From the NCBI RefSeq assembly GCF_029852145.1, contig NC_079971.1, positions 9,169,697-9,233,696 of the forward strand: a stretch of DNA of 64,000 bases, given 5' to 3'. This document shows positions 1-11,107 of the stretch, piece by piece. This DNA is from Microplitis mediator. Taxonomy: Eukaryota > Arthropoda > Insecta > Hymenoptera > Braconidae. A program made the translations under genes and the position numbers. How positions within the stretch are numbered: position 1 is the first letter of the stretch; each line of letters starts with the position of its first letter. The notes beneath the pieces are model-generated. The model was given only the letters and a program-made list of their open reading frames with translations. It was not told where the DNA came from and ran no database searches.

Positions 1-1893
1 GAAAAGTCAGGATATTGAAGGAGGGGGCTTGAACAAATGATGTCCCGTAGGGTTTCAAATGCCTTTTGGGCATCGGTTGTCCAAGTAAAAGGAAGTCGTT
101 TTTTCAAGCAGTGTGTCAGAGGTTTGGCGATTTTAGCCATATCTTTAATAAATCGTCGATAGTATCCGATGAGGCCCAAGAAGGATTTAATATTCTTTTT
201 TGTTTTGGGAGTTGGAAATTCTTTTACGGCTCTTATTTTATCAGGGTCAGGTTTCACTCCGTCTTGAGTGATCACGTGTCCCAAATAACACATTTCGCGC
301 CGAAGGAAATGGCATTTGTCAGGCTGAAGGGAAAGACCAGCATTTTGTAGACGTGCTAAAAGAGTCTTTAACTTTCGGACATGCTCTTCCAAGGAATCCG
401 AATAAATGACAATGTCATCCATGTAAACAAAAAGTTCAATCCCTTGGAGGCCTGATAAAACGCGGTCCATCAATCTTTGAAAGGTAGCTGGGGCATTTTT
501 TAGTCCGAAAGGCATGCGATTAAACTCGTAGTGTCCAAAAGGTGTAGAGAATGCAGTTTTAGCTTTTGATAGGGGATCCATAGGTATCTGATGGAATCCA
601 GACGCTAAATCCAGAGTCGTAAAGTATTTAGCACCTCCAAGTTGGTCGAGAATGTCAGTAATATTAGGGAGTGGGTAAGCGTCACTGACAGTTTTCTCGT
701 TGAGCCCACGGTAATCAATTACCATACGCCAGCGAGCCTTGCCAGTTGAGTCTGGTTTCTTTGGGACGATCCAGACTGGGGAGTTATAAGGTGACGCGGA
801 CTCCTGAACAACGTTACTGTCGATTAATGATTTTATTTGAGTTTTTATCTCTTCTTTGTGTACTTGTGGAGGGCGGTATTGTTTGGTGTTGATAGGTATT
901 TCGTCAGTAGTGTTTATAATATGTTTTGTGACATTAGTCGAACCAAGTTGGTCGCCAGGTAGGTGAAATTGATATGGGAACTGGTATATTATTTCTATAA
1001 TACTGGCACGCTCTACATCGTTTAAATGGTCTAATTTTACCTCTTTGCTCAGTGTTATGAGACGTTTGGCTGCTGCCTGACATTTGTCTAGTTTAGGATC
1101 ACCCTTGCGTGCAGAACGAGCAGTTGGTGTAACTGTTTGGAAGTCTTCCAGTTCTAGAGGGGGAAGTGTAAGGTTAACGGGAGTTGATGTCGTATTAATT
1201 GCAAATATTTTTGTAATTCCATTCATTTGTGAAGCTAATACATCACCGATAAGGATACCGGGTCCTGCGTCGATGCGTCGAATATAACCGGATTTTTTAG
1301 AATTATCTTTGACTTGAATATGTAATAATTTTTTCGTCCGCGGAGGGAGGTCAAAGGAAGGTGGCAAACAGAAGGAGATTTCGTTATGTCCCAATAAAAT
1401 TTTACTGGGAATTTTATTCTGAAATTGAATGGTAGCTTCTTGTCTTTTTAAAAATTGCATTCCTAAAATTCCGTTTTGCGGTATAGGAAAAGCATTACTG
1501 ACAATTTGAAATTTTATATCGATGCTGTGAATTGGAATAATTGTTTCTCCGTATGTTCGCCACACTCCTCTACCTATACCTTCTAGGTGGTGAACTATTT
1601 TGGTGTCAACCGTTGATTTATCTGCGAGGGTATTTTCTTTAATTAAATTTACCGGACATCCCGTATCGATCATAAAATGCGCTAATCCTTCAATAAAGTT
1701 ATCGTGTTCCAGTAATATTACAGGAGACTCTTCGCGATCGTTTAGTCGGAGGTTGAAACAAATGACACGTCGGAGTTCTTGTGAGCAATTAGTGGTTCGC
1801 TCCGCGGGAGTTTCCTCTGCGGAGCGCCCTGCGAGTTTAAATGATTGGTGTCTGTTTGTTGTTGCGTATGCTGGGTGTGGTATCTGTTCTGTT
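1..1893 (-). CDS. pol: Ty3/Gypsy pol, 5' part (aspartic protease and reverse transcriptase), cut by window edge
   Basis: This is the start of a Gypsy polyprotein that would mature the virus-like particle and copy its RNA. Seen: reading on the minus strand, a frame open from about 1893 to base 1 carries an aspartic protease motif FMIDTGCP near 1650-1670. It then carries a reverse transcriptase with the palm string VIDYRGLN near 710 and the catalytic YMDDI at 414-425. DTG and YMDD are in the same frame and I found no stop between them. RNase H and integrase lie outside the window. The frame is -1 relative to the zinc-knuckle frame that overlaps it from 1893 to 1742, and a frameshift signal sits at 1798-1841. 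Family: DTG protease followed by YMDD RT is standard for Ty3/Gypsy. Inference: pol is possibly intact here, although gag upstream is broken. Confidence 0.9.
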
Positions 1894-2118
1894 CATTATC
1901 CCCTTGATCGCGTTTCTTTTTAAAACAATTCTTTTCCATATGGTTAGGACGTCTGCAGTATTGACAGAAATCTTTAGTATACGGTTTAGCTCGTTCTTTA
2001 TGTGATCTGTTTTGGCAATTTACCCGGAAATGCCCTGACTCGCCACAAGAATAACAACGTGGGCTATTCTCATGGATGTGGTGAATTCTAGCCGTTCGCG
2101 CCGTGGGGTTCTGAGGTT
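1742..2118 (-). CDS. gag: Gypsy gag C-terminal part: nucleocapsid with two zinc knuckles
   Basis: Seen on the minus strand: a frame open between about 2118 and the stop at 1742 encodes two CCHC knuckles, CYSCGESGHFRVNC and CQYCRRPNHMEKNC, both C-x2-C-x4-H-x4-C. A basic, Gln-rich tail follows. Such knuckles bind the genomic RNA in Gypsy and retroviral nucleocapsids. This frame is offset by one from the capsid frame upstream, which stops at 2020. The text around the knuckles reads naturally only here, so a one-base indel between about 2020 and 2118 probably split one gag gene. The frame ends in the frameshift overlap with pol. Confidence 0.8.
1798..1841 (-). promoter_or_regulatory. -1 ribosomal frameshift signal at the gag-pol junction (slippery heptamer plus hairpin)
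   Basis: Seen on the minus strand: the heptamer TTTAAAC (1841-1835) lies as T TTA AAC in the zinc-knuckle frame. An 8-nt spacer follows (1834-1827). Then comes a perfect 8-bp GC-rich stem, CGCTCCGC (1826-1819) with GCGGAGCG (1805-1798). Its loop holds an inner GAG/CTC pairing closed by GAAA. After a -1 slip the next codons (CTC GCA) are exactly the protease-RT frame. U UUA AAC is an established slippery site. Use in this element is inferred. Confidence 0.8.
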
Positions 2119-3003
2119 ATTTAAATCCTTTTGCCGTTCTCTCATTTCATCCTCTAAGCGTGAAGCTACATCAATTGCCGCATCTAAAGTTTTCGGTAGG
2201 CTTTGAGAAACCATCGCGCTTACCATTGGATCACGTAGTCCGCGAGTGAAACTCGTGATGCCTGAATTAATGAGCATAACTGATATTCCGACAAATTGAT
2301 TCTCGTTAAATTTTTCTTTAGCCGCTTCAAGTCCTCGGTTTAGTATTTCATTTACACGGGCCCCAAAATATTCCGCGCGTTCATCGTTCGTCTGTCTCAC
2401 TCTTTTTAGTTCGTCATGAGCCCGGTCAGTATCCAATGATTTTGAATACGCCGATTTTAAATTAGTTATAAGGTCATCGAGTGTGTCTGGTTCTCGTCTG
2501 CTGTTGAGTAAAATGTCTGCTTGTCCTTCTATTTTACTTCTAATTAACGCGAGTAAGTTAATGCGGTCGTTAGGTCGTATAAGAGAGTCAGCGAGTTTAG
2601 CTTGTCTTGTGAATTTGGTTAATAGACAAGATTTTCCGTCAAAACGAGGGACTAAGTCAGCGGCTAATTTCAAAGATAAATAAGAAGAAGACTCAGTAAA
2701 CGATCTATTATTTTCTAAATTTCCGGTGTCATTACTGCAGATAGAGGAAGCGGATTCGGGGACATTAATTATAGGTGGGACATTATGAGACAATATTGGA
2801 ACCATTTCCATTGAATTTATAGAGGGGTGTCCCGAGGTGGGTTCTATAAGTGTTGGCTCGATAACAAACACTCCACTACTATTTTCTATTTTATTTCGAG
2901 AACGCTTTGAATTTATAATTTTATTACTTGGGGGTTTGTTATATATTGTACGTTGAGCTTTGTTACGTACATGACGCGACATTTTATTCGTTTGGGGGCG
3001 CAT
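2020..3003 (-). pseudogene. gag: Gypsy gag, capsid part, frameshifted near its C-terminus
   Basis: This is a 327-aa open frame starting at an ATG at 3003. The N-terminal 100 residues are Ser/Asn/basic rich. The region from about residue 105 to 290 resembles the capsid-like domain of insect Gypsy Gag (RFDGKSCLLTKFTRQ near its start, TFTRGLRDP-like text later). Capsid forms the particle shell. The open frame ends 15 residues after it departs from the natural reading; the true continuation, with the zinc knuckles, is in the next frame. A heptamer TTTAAAT at 2119-2125 lies in this frame, but slipping there would run straight into TAA, so a decay indel is more likely than programmed shifting. Confidence 0.75.
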
Positions 3004-3722
3004 TTTCGTTTCGGATTACCTCTTATGAATTAAATTAATTACGCAAAATACGCATACAAAAAGGTTCAGACAATAAAATTATTTCAAGCTATATGGTCAC
3101 TTAATGAGAGAAAATAATGGTAATTGATAACTTACAATAACTGCAAAGTCTATTTCAATAAATTATTACTATGATGATGATTTGTGATGTTGATTTGCCG
3201 TGAGTGAAGATCGCTGTTGCCGTCGTTGACTCGTTCCTTGCGAGGGGATCGCTGTTGTTCGCCGTTGACTCGTTCCTTGGATGAAGATCTCTGCTGTTTG
3301 TCGTTGACTTGTCCGTTGCCAGATGATACTGTAGCTGCTTGTGATGTTGATTTGATAAAGCACGTGGTTGAGGGGATTTTGCTTTAGCGGCCACTGCAAC
3401 CACCCGTCTCCGGTATCTACCCGACGATCTTAGGGAAACCGCTTTAAAACCCAAGATGGAGAGGAGCTTTTAATTATTTGAGTTATTACACAAAGTTCAC
3501 CATAAAGAGTTTTTAGTATTTGTTTTAAGACACAGATTTTACACCAATCCGGAAAAAAAAAAAAACTTCACCACGAGAAGAAAAAAAAAAGTATATAGTT
3601 TACTTGAAATTTATAGAATGTTAATGATGCGGATCACTTAAACTTTTCAGATGATTTTATTTAAATATGAGTTCGTTTAAATTTTCACACGCGAGTCGGC
3701 GAATCCCACCGCACTGTCACCA
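3004..3722 (-). other. Gypsy 5' leader with primer-binding site
   Basis: This is the untranslated stretch between the gag start and the putative LTR. On the plus strand, 3701-3722 reads like the 3' end of a tRNA (GAATCCCACCGCAC then TGTCACCA), so on the element's own strand it would prime from a Leu- or Ser-type tRNA. The match is imperfect by about two bases against the tRNA I recall, so the isoacceptor is uncertain. Positions 3200-3320 hold three imperfect copies of a CGTTGACTCGTTCC-like motif. Open frames here are not thought to be genes. Confidence 0.55.
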
Positions 3723-3723
3723 C

Positions 3724-4898
3724 TGTAATATGTCTAAAATCTCGGAGGTTCGAAATTCGCCCGTTTGAGAACGTGGTAGCGTTCTACTCGCTAAATTGAA
3801 AACCGCGCGTAAAATCAAAATTGAAAGTTTAGTTTGAATTGAATTTAAATTGAGTTGAGAGTTAAGTTGTTTTAATCACTATTCTTTATTATAATATTTT
3901 ATAATATTTAAAGTTACACTTGAACTTGATTTTAAGTAATAATTAAATTGTCGAAATTGAATCGATTCTTTTATTTAAACTAGTAGGATTGTGAACTAAA
4001 ACACGAGGTCTCTATTCGAAACTTATAGCAAATTTATTTTTAACACAAGAAAAAATTACAAGCTGCTTGTCTTCGAAGCTCGAAGAGAATAATAATGCAT
4101 CGTTTTTTTGGTGCCCCACGTTTGAGATGAGTGGCGAAGGTGTCCCGCGTGGGAGGACTGGTCGAGTGGGGGAATCACGTGGCTCCTCCACTTGAGCTGG
4201 ACTCGCCTTGAGTCCCTTTGGTGCATCTGCACTCGGAGTGCCACAAATTTGGTTTTCAGACGTTTCAGTTACCTGCACGCCAACACCTTAGACACTCATC
4301 TCCGAGTCTCGACCTTTTTCGATAAGATTTACATTACGGTCTAGACTATAAGTACTTGGGAAAGCCCCAACAGTTTCCATCTGTTTTGGGTTTTTATAAT
4401 ATCTTTTCATACTTATTTTAATTCTACAATTCTATTTCTTATTTACAAATATTTTACTTTATCCTATTGTTCGAACTTTCGTAAAAAAATATTATCAAAC
4501 AAATACCTTTTACTAAGAGTATTTTCTATTTTAATATTTCTATTCCTATTTTAATATTTTCTATTTCTATTTTAATATTTTCTATTTCTATTTTCTCTCA
4601 TTGACCATAAACTTTTATATACCTTTTACTTTAAACCTAATCTTATTGTAGTTGTTTAAATTATCGGGTTTTTCCCGCGTCGGGTTTACAATTTTATTTT
4701 AAAGTATGAGGGCGCTGGGAATAACCCAGTCGTCTTAAAGGTAGTCGCGAGTACGCGAATACGCAACAATATTTATCATTTAAAGACGCCGTAGAGTATA
4801 TATTATATACCTATATATATTATATATGTATATATAGGTATATTGTATACATACAATGCATTCGTACGCTGCCCCGTAGGATACCCTATACTCTCACA
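3724..4898 (-). mobile_element. Probable 5' LTR of the Gypsy element
   Basis: The stretch lies directly behind the tRNA-like primer site. It begins TGTAATATG on the plus strand and a matching terminus, ...CTCTCACA, is found at 4898, giving a TG...CA segment of about 1.2 kb. It is AT-rich with a TATATA block near 4795-4855. The other LTR is outside the window, so the outer boundary is a guess and no target duplication can be tested. Confidence 0.4.
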
Positions 4899-5640
4899 CC
4901 TGAAAAGTGAAAGATGCGCAGACTAAGCTGCGCACCAAACGCGTTACGTCCATGAGTAGATTTTACACCTCATATTTTTTCCATACCGGGCTCCTTATAT
5001 GAAAATCGATTCTTAAGGAGTAAACTCCAAAAATTTTTTTTGCTACTATCACGCTACTGTTTATGTCAACATTTGACGTCAAAAAAATAGAAAGAAAGTG
5101 AAAAAGAGTAGTGCAAAAAAAAGCCGCCTGAACGCAGCACCGGTAAAAGGCTCATAACAGAATATATGTATATATATGAGGTTTGCAAAAATATCCGTAG
5201 CATCAGTGGAAAAAAATATACACGGGATTTTGTATACAAAAATGCTATCAGTCATCACTTTTAATTTAATATTTAAAAAACGATAGAAACTACGATAGTG
5301 GATATCGAAAGGGTTCATCTTGATAAAATTCTGAACAAAATAAAAAAAACCGCTCTTGATACGATAATTATTTCGGCAATTATTCTGACTACATCCCAAT
5401 AGACTTAATACATACAGACATTCGGACGTCCAAGTAAAATTTTTTTCAAACTCGTTTTTTCTTTAAAGTAGCAGAACCAATGTTCTTTAAAAAACATAAA
5501 ATAAGTTTTCTCAAGTCTTTTCTTGATATACGTGTACTCATATTATCCTATCGATGAAATATCAACATAATAGAGTCATCTTAAGGCCAGAAAATTGCTT
5601 GACCTTGACGTGTTGAGAGTAGAGCACTACCTCAACGCTT
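4899..5640. other. Unassigned AT-rich DNA
   Basis: I see no motif-bearing reading frame, tRNA or clear repeat. A 106-aa minus-strand frame (5079-5399) is hydrophobic and Phe-rich with no recognisable domain, and is judged fortuitous. Confidence 0.5.
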
Positions 5641-5974
5641 CGCTTATGAGGCGTGCAAAATTTTTATCGAATGGCAATTTCTGAGTGAATATCAAGCTGT
5701 GCGGGTGTGTGAATCATAATATTTTGTAAAAAAATTTAGATACGACCAAACAGCGTAAGATTATTCATAAAAACTGCATAATGATTAATAAAATAAAGTC
5801 TATAAATTTTTTTAATTTATTACCGCATTCATAAATGTTATAAAGAAAAACTTTTTTTTTAATTCTTGGAAATAAACTAACAAGACCCAAAGCAGGATGA
5901 CAGCTAAAAAATTTTGAAGTTCTAACAATGAATAAAGTTGTAGAAAACTGAGATATAAAATTAAAAAAGTCTTA

Positions 5975-6682
5975 CCCGTGTAAAAAAAATTTGTTCCAAA
6001 AAGATTCCAAAAAAGTTCTGCATGTGGAACTTCTAAACATGAGACAGATTAGAACTTCGAATGGAACTTTTTTGGAACGTTAGTCATTTTGATGGTAAAT
6101 AAAAAGTTTTTATGAGTGAATTTAGAGTCAAAAAAGAATGTTCTTAGAAATTTTTGGAATTTTAAATGGACATTCCAAAAAAGTTCCATAATCACCACTT
6201 TTGGCCTTTTTCGAAAGCTAAAAAAGACGTTCCAAAAACATTCAAAAATGGTTCAAAAATCGTTACTTTACAACCTATTACAGAACTAAAGTAGATGTTC
6301 CAAAAACATTCCAAAAAAGTTCCAGAATCACCACTTTTGACTTTTTATGGACTAAAAAAGGCGTTCCAAAAACTTTCCAATCTCACTTCTTTTGCATCTT
6401 TTGTAGAATAAAGACGTTCCAGAAACATGCCAAAATAGTTCAAAAATCACTACTTTTGAATTTTTTATAGAACTAAAAAAAAACGTCCATAAAAAATTCC
6501 AAAAAAGTTCCAAGAACGTCCTTTTTTGACTCTAAATTTGCTCATAACAACTTTTTTTTTACCATCAAAATTACTAACGTTCCAAGAAAGTTCCATTCGA
6601 AGTTCTAATCTGTCTCATGTTTAGAAGTTCCATATGCGGAACTTTTTTGGAATCTTTTCGGAACGAGTTTTTTTTACACGGG
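5975..6682. mobile_element. 708-bp fold-back MITE, CCCGTGTAAAAAAA termini, TA target
   Basis: Inverted terminal repeats of roughly 170 bp start CCCGTGTAAAAAAAA and end with the reverse complement, flanked by TA on both sides (5973-5974, 6683-6684). The interior is made of repeated GTTCCAAAAAAGTTCC-type units in both directions. The homologous place in the opposite copy (near 10530) lacks it, giving a natural empty site. TA flanks suggest a Tc1/mariner-type transposase in trans; no transposase is encoded. Confidence 0.8.
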
Positions 6683-6885
6683 TAGTTAAGTTTAAAAGAT
6701 TTTAACTTCTCATTTTTTTTTAATTAGCCAAAAGAAGGAATTATTGCCCCGTTATTAGTGGGTATACGGCTATTGGCCTTTTTACCCTATACACAATAAC
6801 ATAATTGAATACAACACAAATAATAGAATCAATCATTTATTAATGTCTTCAATTTTCTAAAGTCCATTTGTATCCATTCAAGCGT

Positions 6886-6960
6886 GTGATTCAGCGCAGT
6901 GGTTAACACATCAGACTTCGAATCAGAAGGGCTTGGGTTCGAGCCCAGCAGTCGGCGAGG
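6886..6960 (+). ncRNA. tRNA-like module inside DNA element copy 1
   Basis: It has a pol-III-like A box (AGCGCAGTGGTTAAC), an anticodon-arm-like segment (CAGACTTCGAATC) and a B box (GGGTTCGAGCCC), spaced as in a tRNA. The acceptor ends do not pair well. I read it as a tRNA-derived module, not a working tRNA gene. The counterpart in copy 2 lies at 10241-10316. Confidence 0.6.
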
Positions 6961-7176
6961 TTTATTTTTACTGAAAATTGACGGTAAATTTTACGGTAAA
7001 CCCACCGTTATTTACGGTAAACCTACCATAAATTACGGTGGGTTTACCGTAAATTATGCTGAGTCTAGCCTAATTGCCACGGTGGATTTACCGTAAAATA
7101 CGGTAAATTTACGGTAAATCAGGCCCGCTAGGTACATTTTCGTAAACTTTTGAGGTCGGTGTACAAATTGATAATA

Positions 7177-7664
7177 CACACAAAAAAAAAAACTCTCGAC
7201 TGAAGGTAAATATTCTTGATCCAAGAAAATTTTTTTGGAGACCTAAATTTTCTCAAATAAAGTAGAAATCATCTCCAACCAAGACGAATTCTCTTGGCTC
7301 AAGAAAATCTTGACTTGGTTCCCGAAAACGTTTGCACAGTAAAAAATATTGTGTATTTGTGTCGAAAACGGTTTGTGTTAAACTAACACAAAGTTTGTGT
7401 CACTTTTTGTAACATAAAAAATGTGTTAAACACTCTTTATTAACACATTTTGTGTGTTACTGTGGATTCTTTGCGCCCTCTTGTGGCGATATTTCAACAT
7501 AATCTTTGTGTTAAAATGGGGTTACACAAAGTTTGTGTCAAAAATTCAACACAAATTTTGTGTCAACCGTTTTTAACACACAAACTGTGTTGATTTTACA
7601 CAATATTTTTTACTGTGTGTCTTCAAAAATATTTTCTTGACTCAAGATATCTGTTTTTTCTGTG
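7177..7664. mobile_element. CACAGAAAAAA-type MITE (CAAGAA family), carrying a nested MITE
   Basis: Termini CACACAAAAAAAAAAA and TTTTTTCTGTG are flanked by TA (7175-7176, 7665-7666). The arms carry TCTTGATCCAAGAA-like words, the signature shared with 24092-25899 and 45042-46136. Removing the nested insert leaves about 205 bp, a short internally deleted member. Confidence 0.65.
7335..7617. mobile_element. 283-bp MITE nested in the CAAGAA element
   Basis: The inverted termini are CACAGTAAAAAATATTGTG and its reverse complement. The interior has repeated TTTGTGTTAAA and ACACAAAGTTTGTG words. It splits the CAAGAA element. No convincing target duplication is visible. Confidence 0.65.
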
Positions 7665-7666
7665 TA

Positions 7667-8336
7667 TAAAATTTTCCTAAAGTTGATAGTTTCTAAGTTA
7701 TGAATTTTTGAAAATCGAAAATTCTCGATTTTCACAAACTTTGATAATTAATTAAATATAAATAGATTACGTTATACTAGGTTTTATTTACATGATAGTA
7801 AAGAAAAATATTCAAAGTATTTATAAAAACAATAATATCCCGTTACAATTTGTATTAAATAAAAAAAAAGTGATCAAAGTTATTGCATTCATTGAGTAAC
7901 TCGCTCGACTCGGCGGCGCATGTGAAAAGCGATTCTTTACGGTGTCTCTCGCTCTTAGGGGATATACAAATTTTTTCATCAAGAAATAATGTGTTCAAAT
8001 TTAGAATTTTAGGCGCCTGGCCTACAGCTACCTAAACGCCTAAGAGCGAGAGAGAAAGTAAATAGTCGCTTTGCACATGCGCCGCCGAGTCGAGCGAGTT
8101 ACTCAATGAATGCAATAACTTTGATCACTTTTTTTTTTTATTTAATACAAATTATAACGGGATATTATTGTTTTTATAAAAACTTTGAATATTCTTCTTT
8201 ACTATCATGTAAATAAAACCTAGTATAACGTAATTTATTTATGTGTAATTAATCATCAAAGTTTGTGAAAATCGAGAATTTTCGATTTTCAAAAATTCAT
8301 AACTTAGAAACTATCAACTTTAGAAAAATTTTATAT
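7667..8336. repeat. Long inverted repeat (fold-back), arms about 300 bp
   Basis: Arms 7667-7959 and 8037-8336 are near-perfect reverse complements around a 77-bp loop; both contain GTAACTCGCTCGACTCGGCG or its complement. No coding frame. An RNA from this site would form a very long hairpin. Confidence 0.8.
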
Positions 8337-8394
8337 GAGTTACTTTCGTCTTCAAATTGCCCAAAATATTAAAAAAAAATCGGTCTTTCGGTTA

Positions 8395-8655
8395 ACCCTG
8401 CGGGCCAGCCCCAAAAATTCCCGCTGTTTTCGAGGTCGTTAAGCTCGAAAACATTATTGTGAATACATTTTTTAGCTCTTCGAGCTCGAAAATACTTTGG
8501 TATGCCATTGTTTTCTAAAAAAACCATTTTTCAGCATTTCTTTCTCCTACGATATCTCGCGAACAAATTAACCGATTTTGATGGTTGAGGCAGCAATCGA
8601 CGCGTTTTATTAAATTCTAAAGCTAATTAGATTTTGAAACCGAATGATTCAATTT
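8395..8655 (+). repeat. Dispersed repeat (GCGGGCCAGCC family), split by a solo LTR
   Basis: The stretch around CTGCGGGCCAGCCCC and the following GAGCTCGAAAAC words recur at 12010-12160 and, inverted, at 42300-42490. ACCGATTTTGATGGTTGAGG at 8570 recurs at 9750 and in the 23000 region. The family is unnamed by me; it continues beyond the LTR at 9509-9838. Confidence 0.55.
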
Positions 8656-9508
8656 TGTTGCGTAATCACAACTACATTCTAATCTATTCTTTTTGCACTC
8701 ATCACGAGTAATTAAATAAAAGTAATTAATCAGAAGCAACAAGTGATCAATAAGCTTTATAAAAATATAATTATTTTTATAATTGCTAACATCAGAACTC
8801 AGCTATAAATTAATAAAGAACTCTAAAAATTCAGTGATCATCGACCACAAGGTTATTTCATCTAAAAAGCAACAGGTGCATTTTTTATTAAATATTTACT
8901 TGCTATCAGTGCTCAAATAATTAAAAAACTCAGTTTTATTATTTATTCAATTATCATTATGCTCAATTTCTTAATTAATTTAAACATTATTTTTCGCTCA
9001 GTAGCCTCTGCAATCATGCTACCACGTGTTCAACAAATAAATTAGAATCAGTGTAATTTATTATGAGCTCATTAAATTCAATTCAATTAAGTGATCATTC
9101 TTATTAAAACTCAATAACTAAATTATTTTTGTATTCAGTGCTATTAAAAATAGTAATTTACGTGTTCAATAATTTACTTCGCTCAGTAACCTCTGACATC
9201 ATGTTACTTATTATCATGACATTTTTATAATCAAATCAGTGTTCAACCAAATTCAGATTAATTACTCCAATTATTTAAATTAATTACTCGCGCTCTATTT
9301 TTACAATTTGCATTCATTTAATTACGTATTCATGAGCTCAGACAATTAACAGTATTGACAATTTAAATAAACTATTTAATTTTGTAACCCAGTGATATTT
9401 GTGCTGTGACAAATAAAAATATTGTTATATTTTTAAATATGCGTATTTTTCCAACATCCCAACCACCAACCAGTCCTGGCATGTCTTTAATTAATTAATA
9501 TTACAACA
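8656..9508 (+). mobile_element. Solo LTR of the BEL/Pao family found at 50.7-54.8 kb
   Basis: It runs TGTTGCGTAATC ... ATTACAACA, 853 bp, and is flanked on both sides by AATTT (8651-8655 and 9509-9513), a perfect 5-bp target duplication. It is the reverse complement of the LTR at 53741-54784, sharing both ends and most of its body. It lacks about 190 bp present near one end of that LTR, just inside the shared ACAACTACATTC. A solo LTR normally arises by recombination between the two LTRs of a full element. Confidence 0.9.
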
Positions 9509-9841
9509 AATTTTTTTGTAATTATCCGAAAAAAAACGTTTTTCACTATTTTTTTAATCAACGATATCTCGTAAACGAATGGGCCAATTAAGACGATTGA
9601 GGCAGCAATCGACGTGTTTATCAAGTTCTAAAGCTGATCAAGTTTTGAAATTTATTTATCCAGCCGCTTTTGAGAAATTTCAAAAAAACCAAAAAAAAAA
9701 ATTTTTTTTGAATTCTTCCGTCAACGGTTTCTCTTGAACGAATGAACCGATTTTGATGGTTGAGGTGTCATTCGACGCGGCTTATAAAGTTTTAGAGCTG
9801 ATTAGATTTTGGAATCAATCCATCGAGCAAATTAAAGGTTA
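9509..9841. repeat. Continuation of the dispersed repeat split by the solo LTR
   Basis: It holds two diverged copies of an ACGATATCTCGTAAACGAAT ... GATGGTTGAGG ... ATTCGACGCGGC module (about 9560 and 9720). These match text before the LTR at 8560 and the 23000 region. No coding frame. Confidence 0.5.
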
Positions 9842-10240
9842 CCCTGGCGATTTTAGCGCCACGGTGACCTTACAGTAAAAACACCGTTAAAACACCGTGG
9901 AACGACTGTGAAAACGTGGTTGTAATGCAGTGAAATCACGGTATTTTTTGTGCAGTCACGCCACTGTATTCCGACCGCGTTTCCATTGCACTTAAAGAGT
10001 GTTTCCACGGTGTTTCGATCGTAAGGTCACAGTAATCTCACGGTGGTTTTACGGTGAAACCACCGTAAAACTACGGTGCGCTCCACAGTGGTTTTCAGCG
10101 ATATCCACGGTGAGTTTACAACGGCTTTCCGATGGCTTGACAGTTTTTTAACCGTGAATTCACCGTATTTCCACAGTCAGCTCATCGTTTCATGATGCGT
10201 CCATAAATTTTATAGCGAAAAAAAAAAAAAAAAAAATTAA

Positions 10241-10316
10241 CGCCTACTCGGAGGATCGATCCCAGCGCCTTCGCATTCAAAGTCTGATCTGCTATCCACT
10301 GTGCCAAATCACACCC
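10241..10316 (-). ncRNA. tRNA-like module inside DNA element copy 2
   Basis: On the minus strand it reads TTTGGCACAGTGGATAGCAG (A-box-like) and later GCTGGGATCGATCC (B-box-like), in tRNA spacing. It is the counterpart of 6886-6960, so the module belongs to the element and not to one chance insertion. A functional tRNA is unlikely because the acceptor arms do not match. Confidence 0.6.
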
Positions 10317-10919
10317 TTGATTGTGGGGATTGATTGTATTTATATAAGCACAAATGAACTTTAGAAAATTAAAGATATTTAATAAATGATTGATTTTCTG
10401 ATTTGTATTACATTCAATTATATAATTGTTTATAGGGTAACGAGACCAATACCGGTATACCCACTAGTAGCGGGGCAATAAATACTTTTTTTGGTAAATT
10501 ATGTAAATGAGAAGTTAAAATTTTTCAAACTTAACCATACAATATTTTAAATTTGAAATCTAAGTTTTTTATAACTAAATTCATTATTCAAACATCGAAA
10601 TGTCCTTAACTATCTCACTAATGATCTTATTAGCTTATTTTCAAAAATTTTAAAAAAGTTTGCGTACTTTACAACATTTATGAATGCGGTAAATTGAAAA
10701 ATTTCATAGACTTTATAAGATTTATGAATCATTGTAAAATCATTTTTTTCGAATAATGTTACATTATTTAGTCGTATCTAAAGTATATTACAAAATATAA
10801 TGATTCACAAACCTGCGCGGCATATTTACTCAGAAATCGCTATTAAATAGAATTTGCTAGAACTCAATTATATAAAATTTTGCATTATTGAATAAAAACA
10901 AAATTCACTTCGGGACTAG

Positions 10920-11107
10920 AAAAATTTTTTGACGCAATAACATTTTATTTTCGCCTAAAAAAATTTTTTCTTGAATTCAGAAAATTCTTTGTCGCCACAA
11001 AAAAATTTTTGTTTTCAATTCATTATGCTTAAATTTCTTTAGGGCAAGTCAAAATTTTCTTGGGGTGAGTGCAACTTTTTGGCGCCAAGAAATTCCTTTT
11101 TTCTGTG
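10920..11107. mobile_element. Fragment of a CAAGAA-family element
   Basis: The right end CTTTTTTCTGTG followed by TA (about 11106) and words such as TTTTCTTGAATTCAGAAAAT mark it. The left terminus is not recognisable. It lies inside element copy 2. Confidence 0.45.

Larger units (their letters stand above)
5640..7131 (-). mobile_element. Non-autonomous DNA element, copy 1 (CCGT-repeat family), interrupted
   Basis: This region is the inverted homologue of 9842-10860. Matching blocks include the GCGGGTGTGTGAATCATAAT stretch near 5700, ATTGCCCCGTTATTAGTGGG near 6740, and the tRNA-like module at 6886-6960. After it come TTTACGGTAAA and CCACCGT repeats (6985-7120) and a terminus CCCGCTAGG followed by TA at 7131. 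The outer terminus on the 5640 side is not visible. Identity between the copies looks moderate, so they are old. A MITE (5975-6682) has inserted into this copy. Confidence 0.65.

Noticed and set aside
2119..2125. TTTAAAT slippery-like heptamer in the Gypsy capsid frame
   Set aside because: A -1 slip there leads directly into TAA, so it cannot join capsid to the zinc-knuckle frame; a decay indel is a better explanation.
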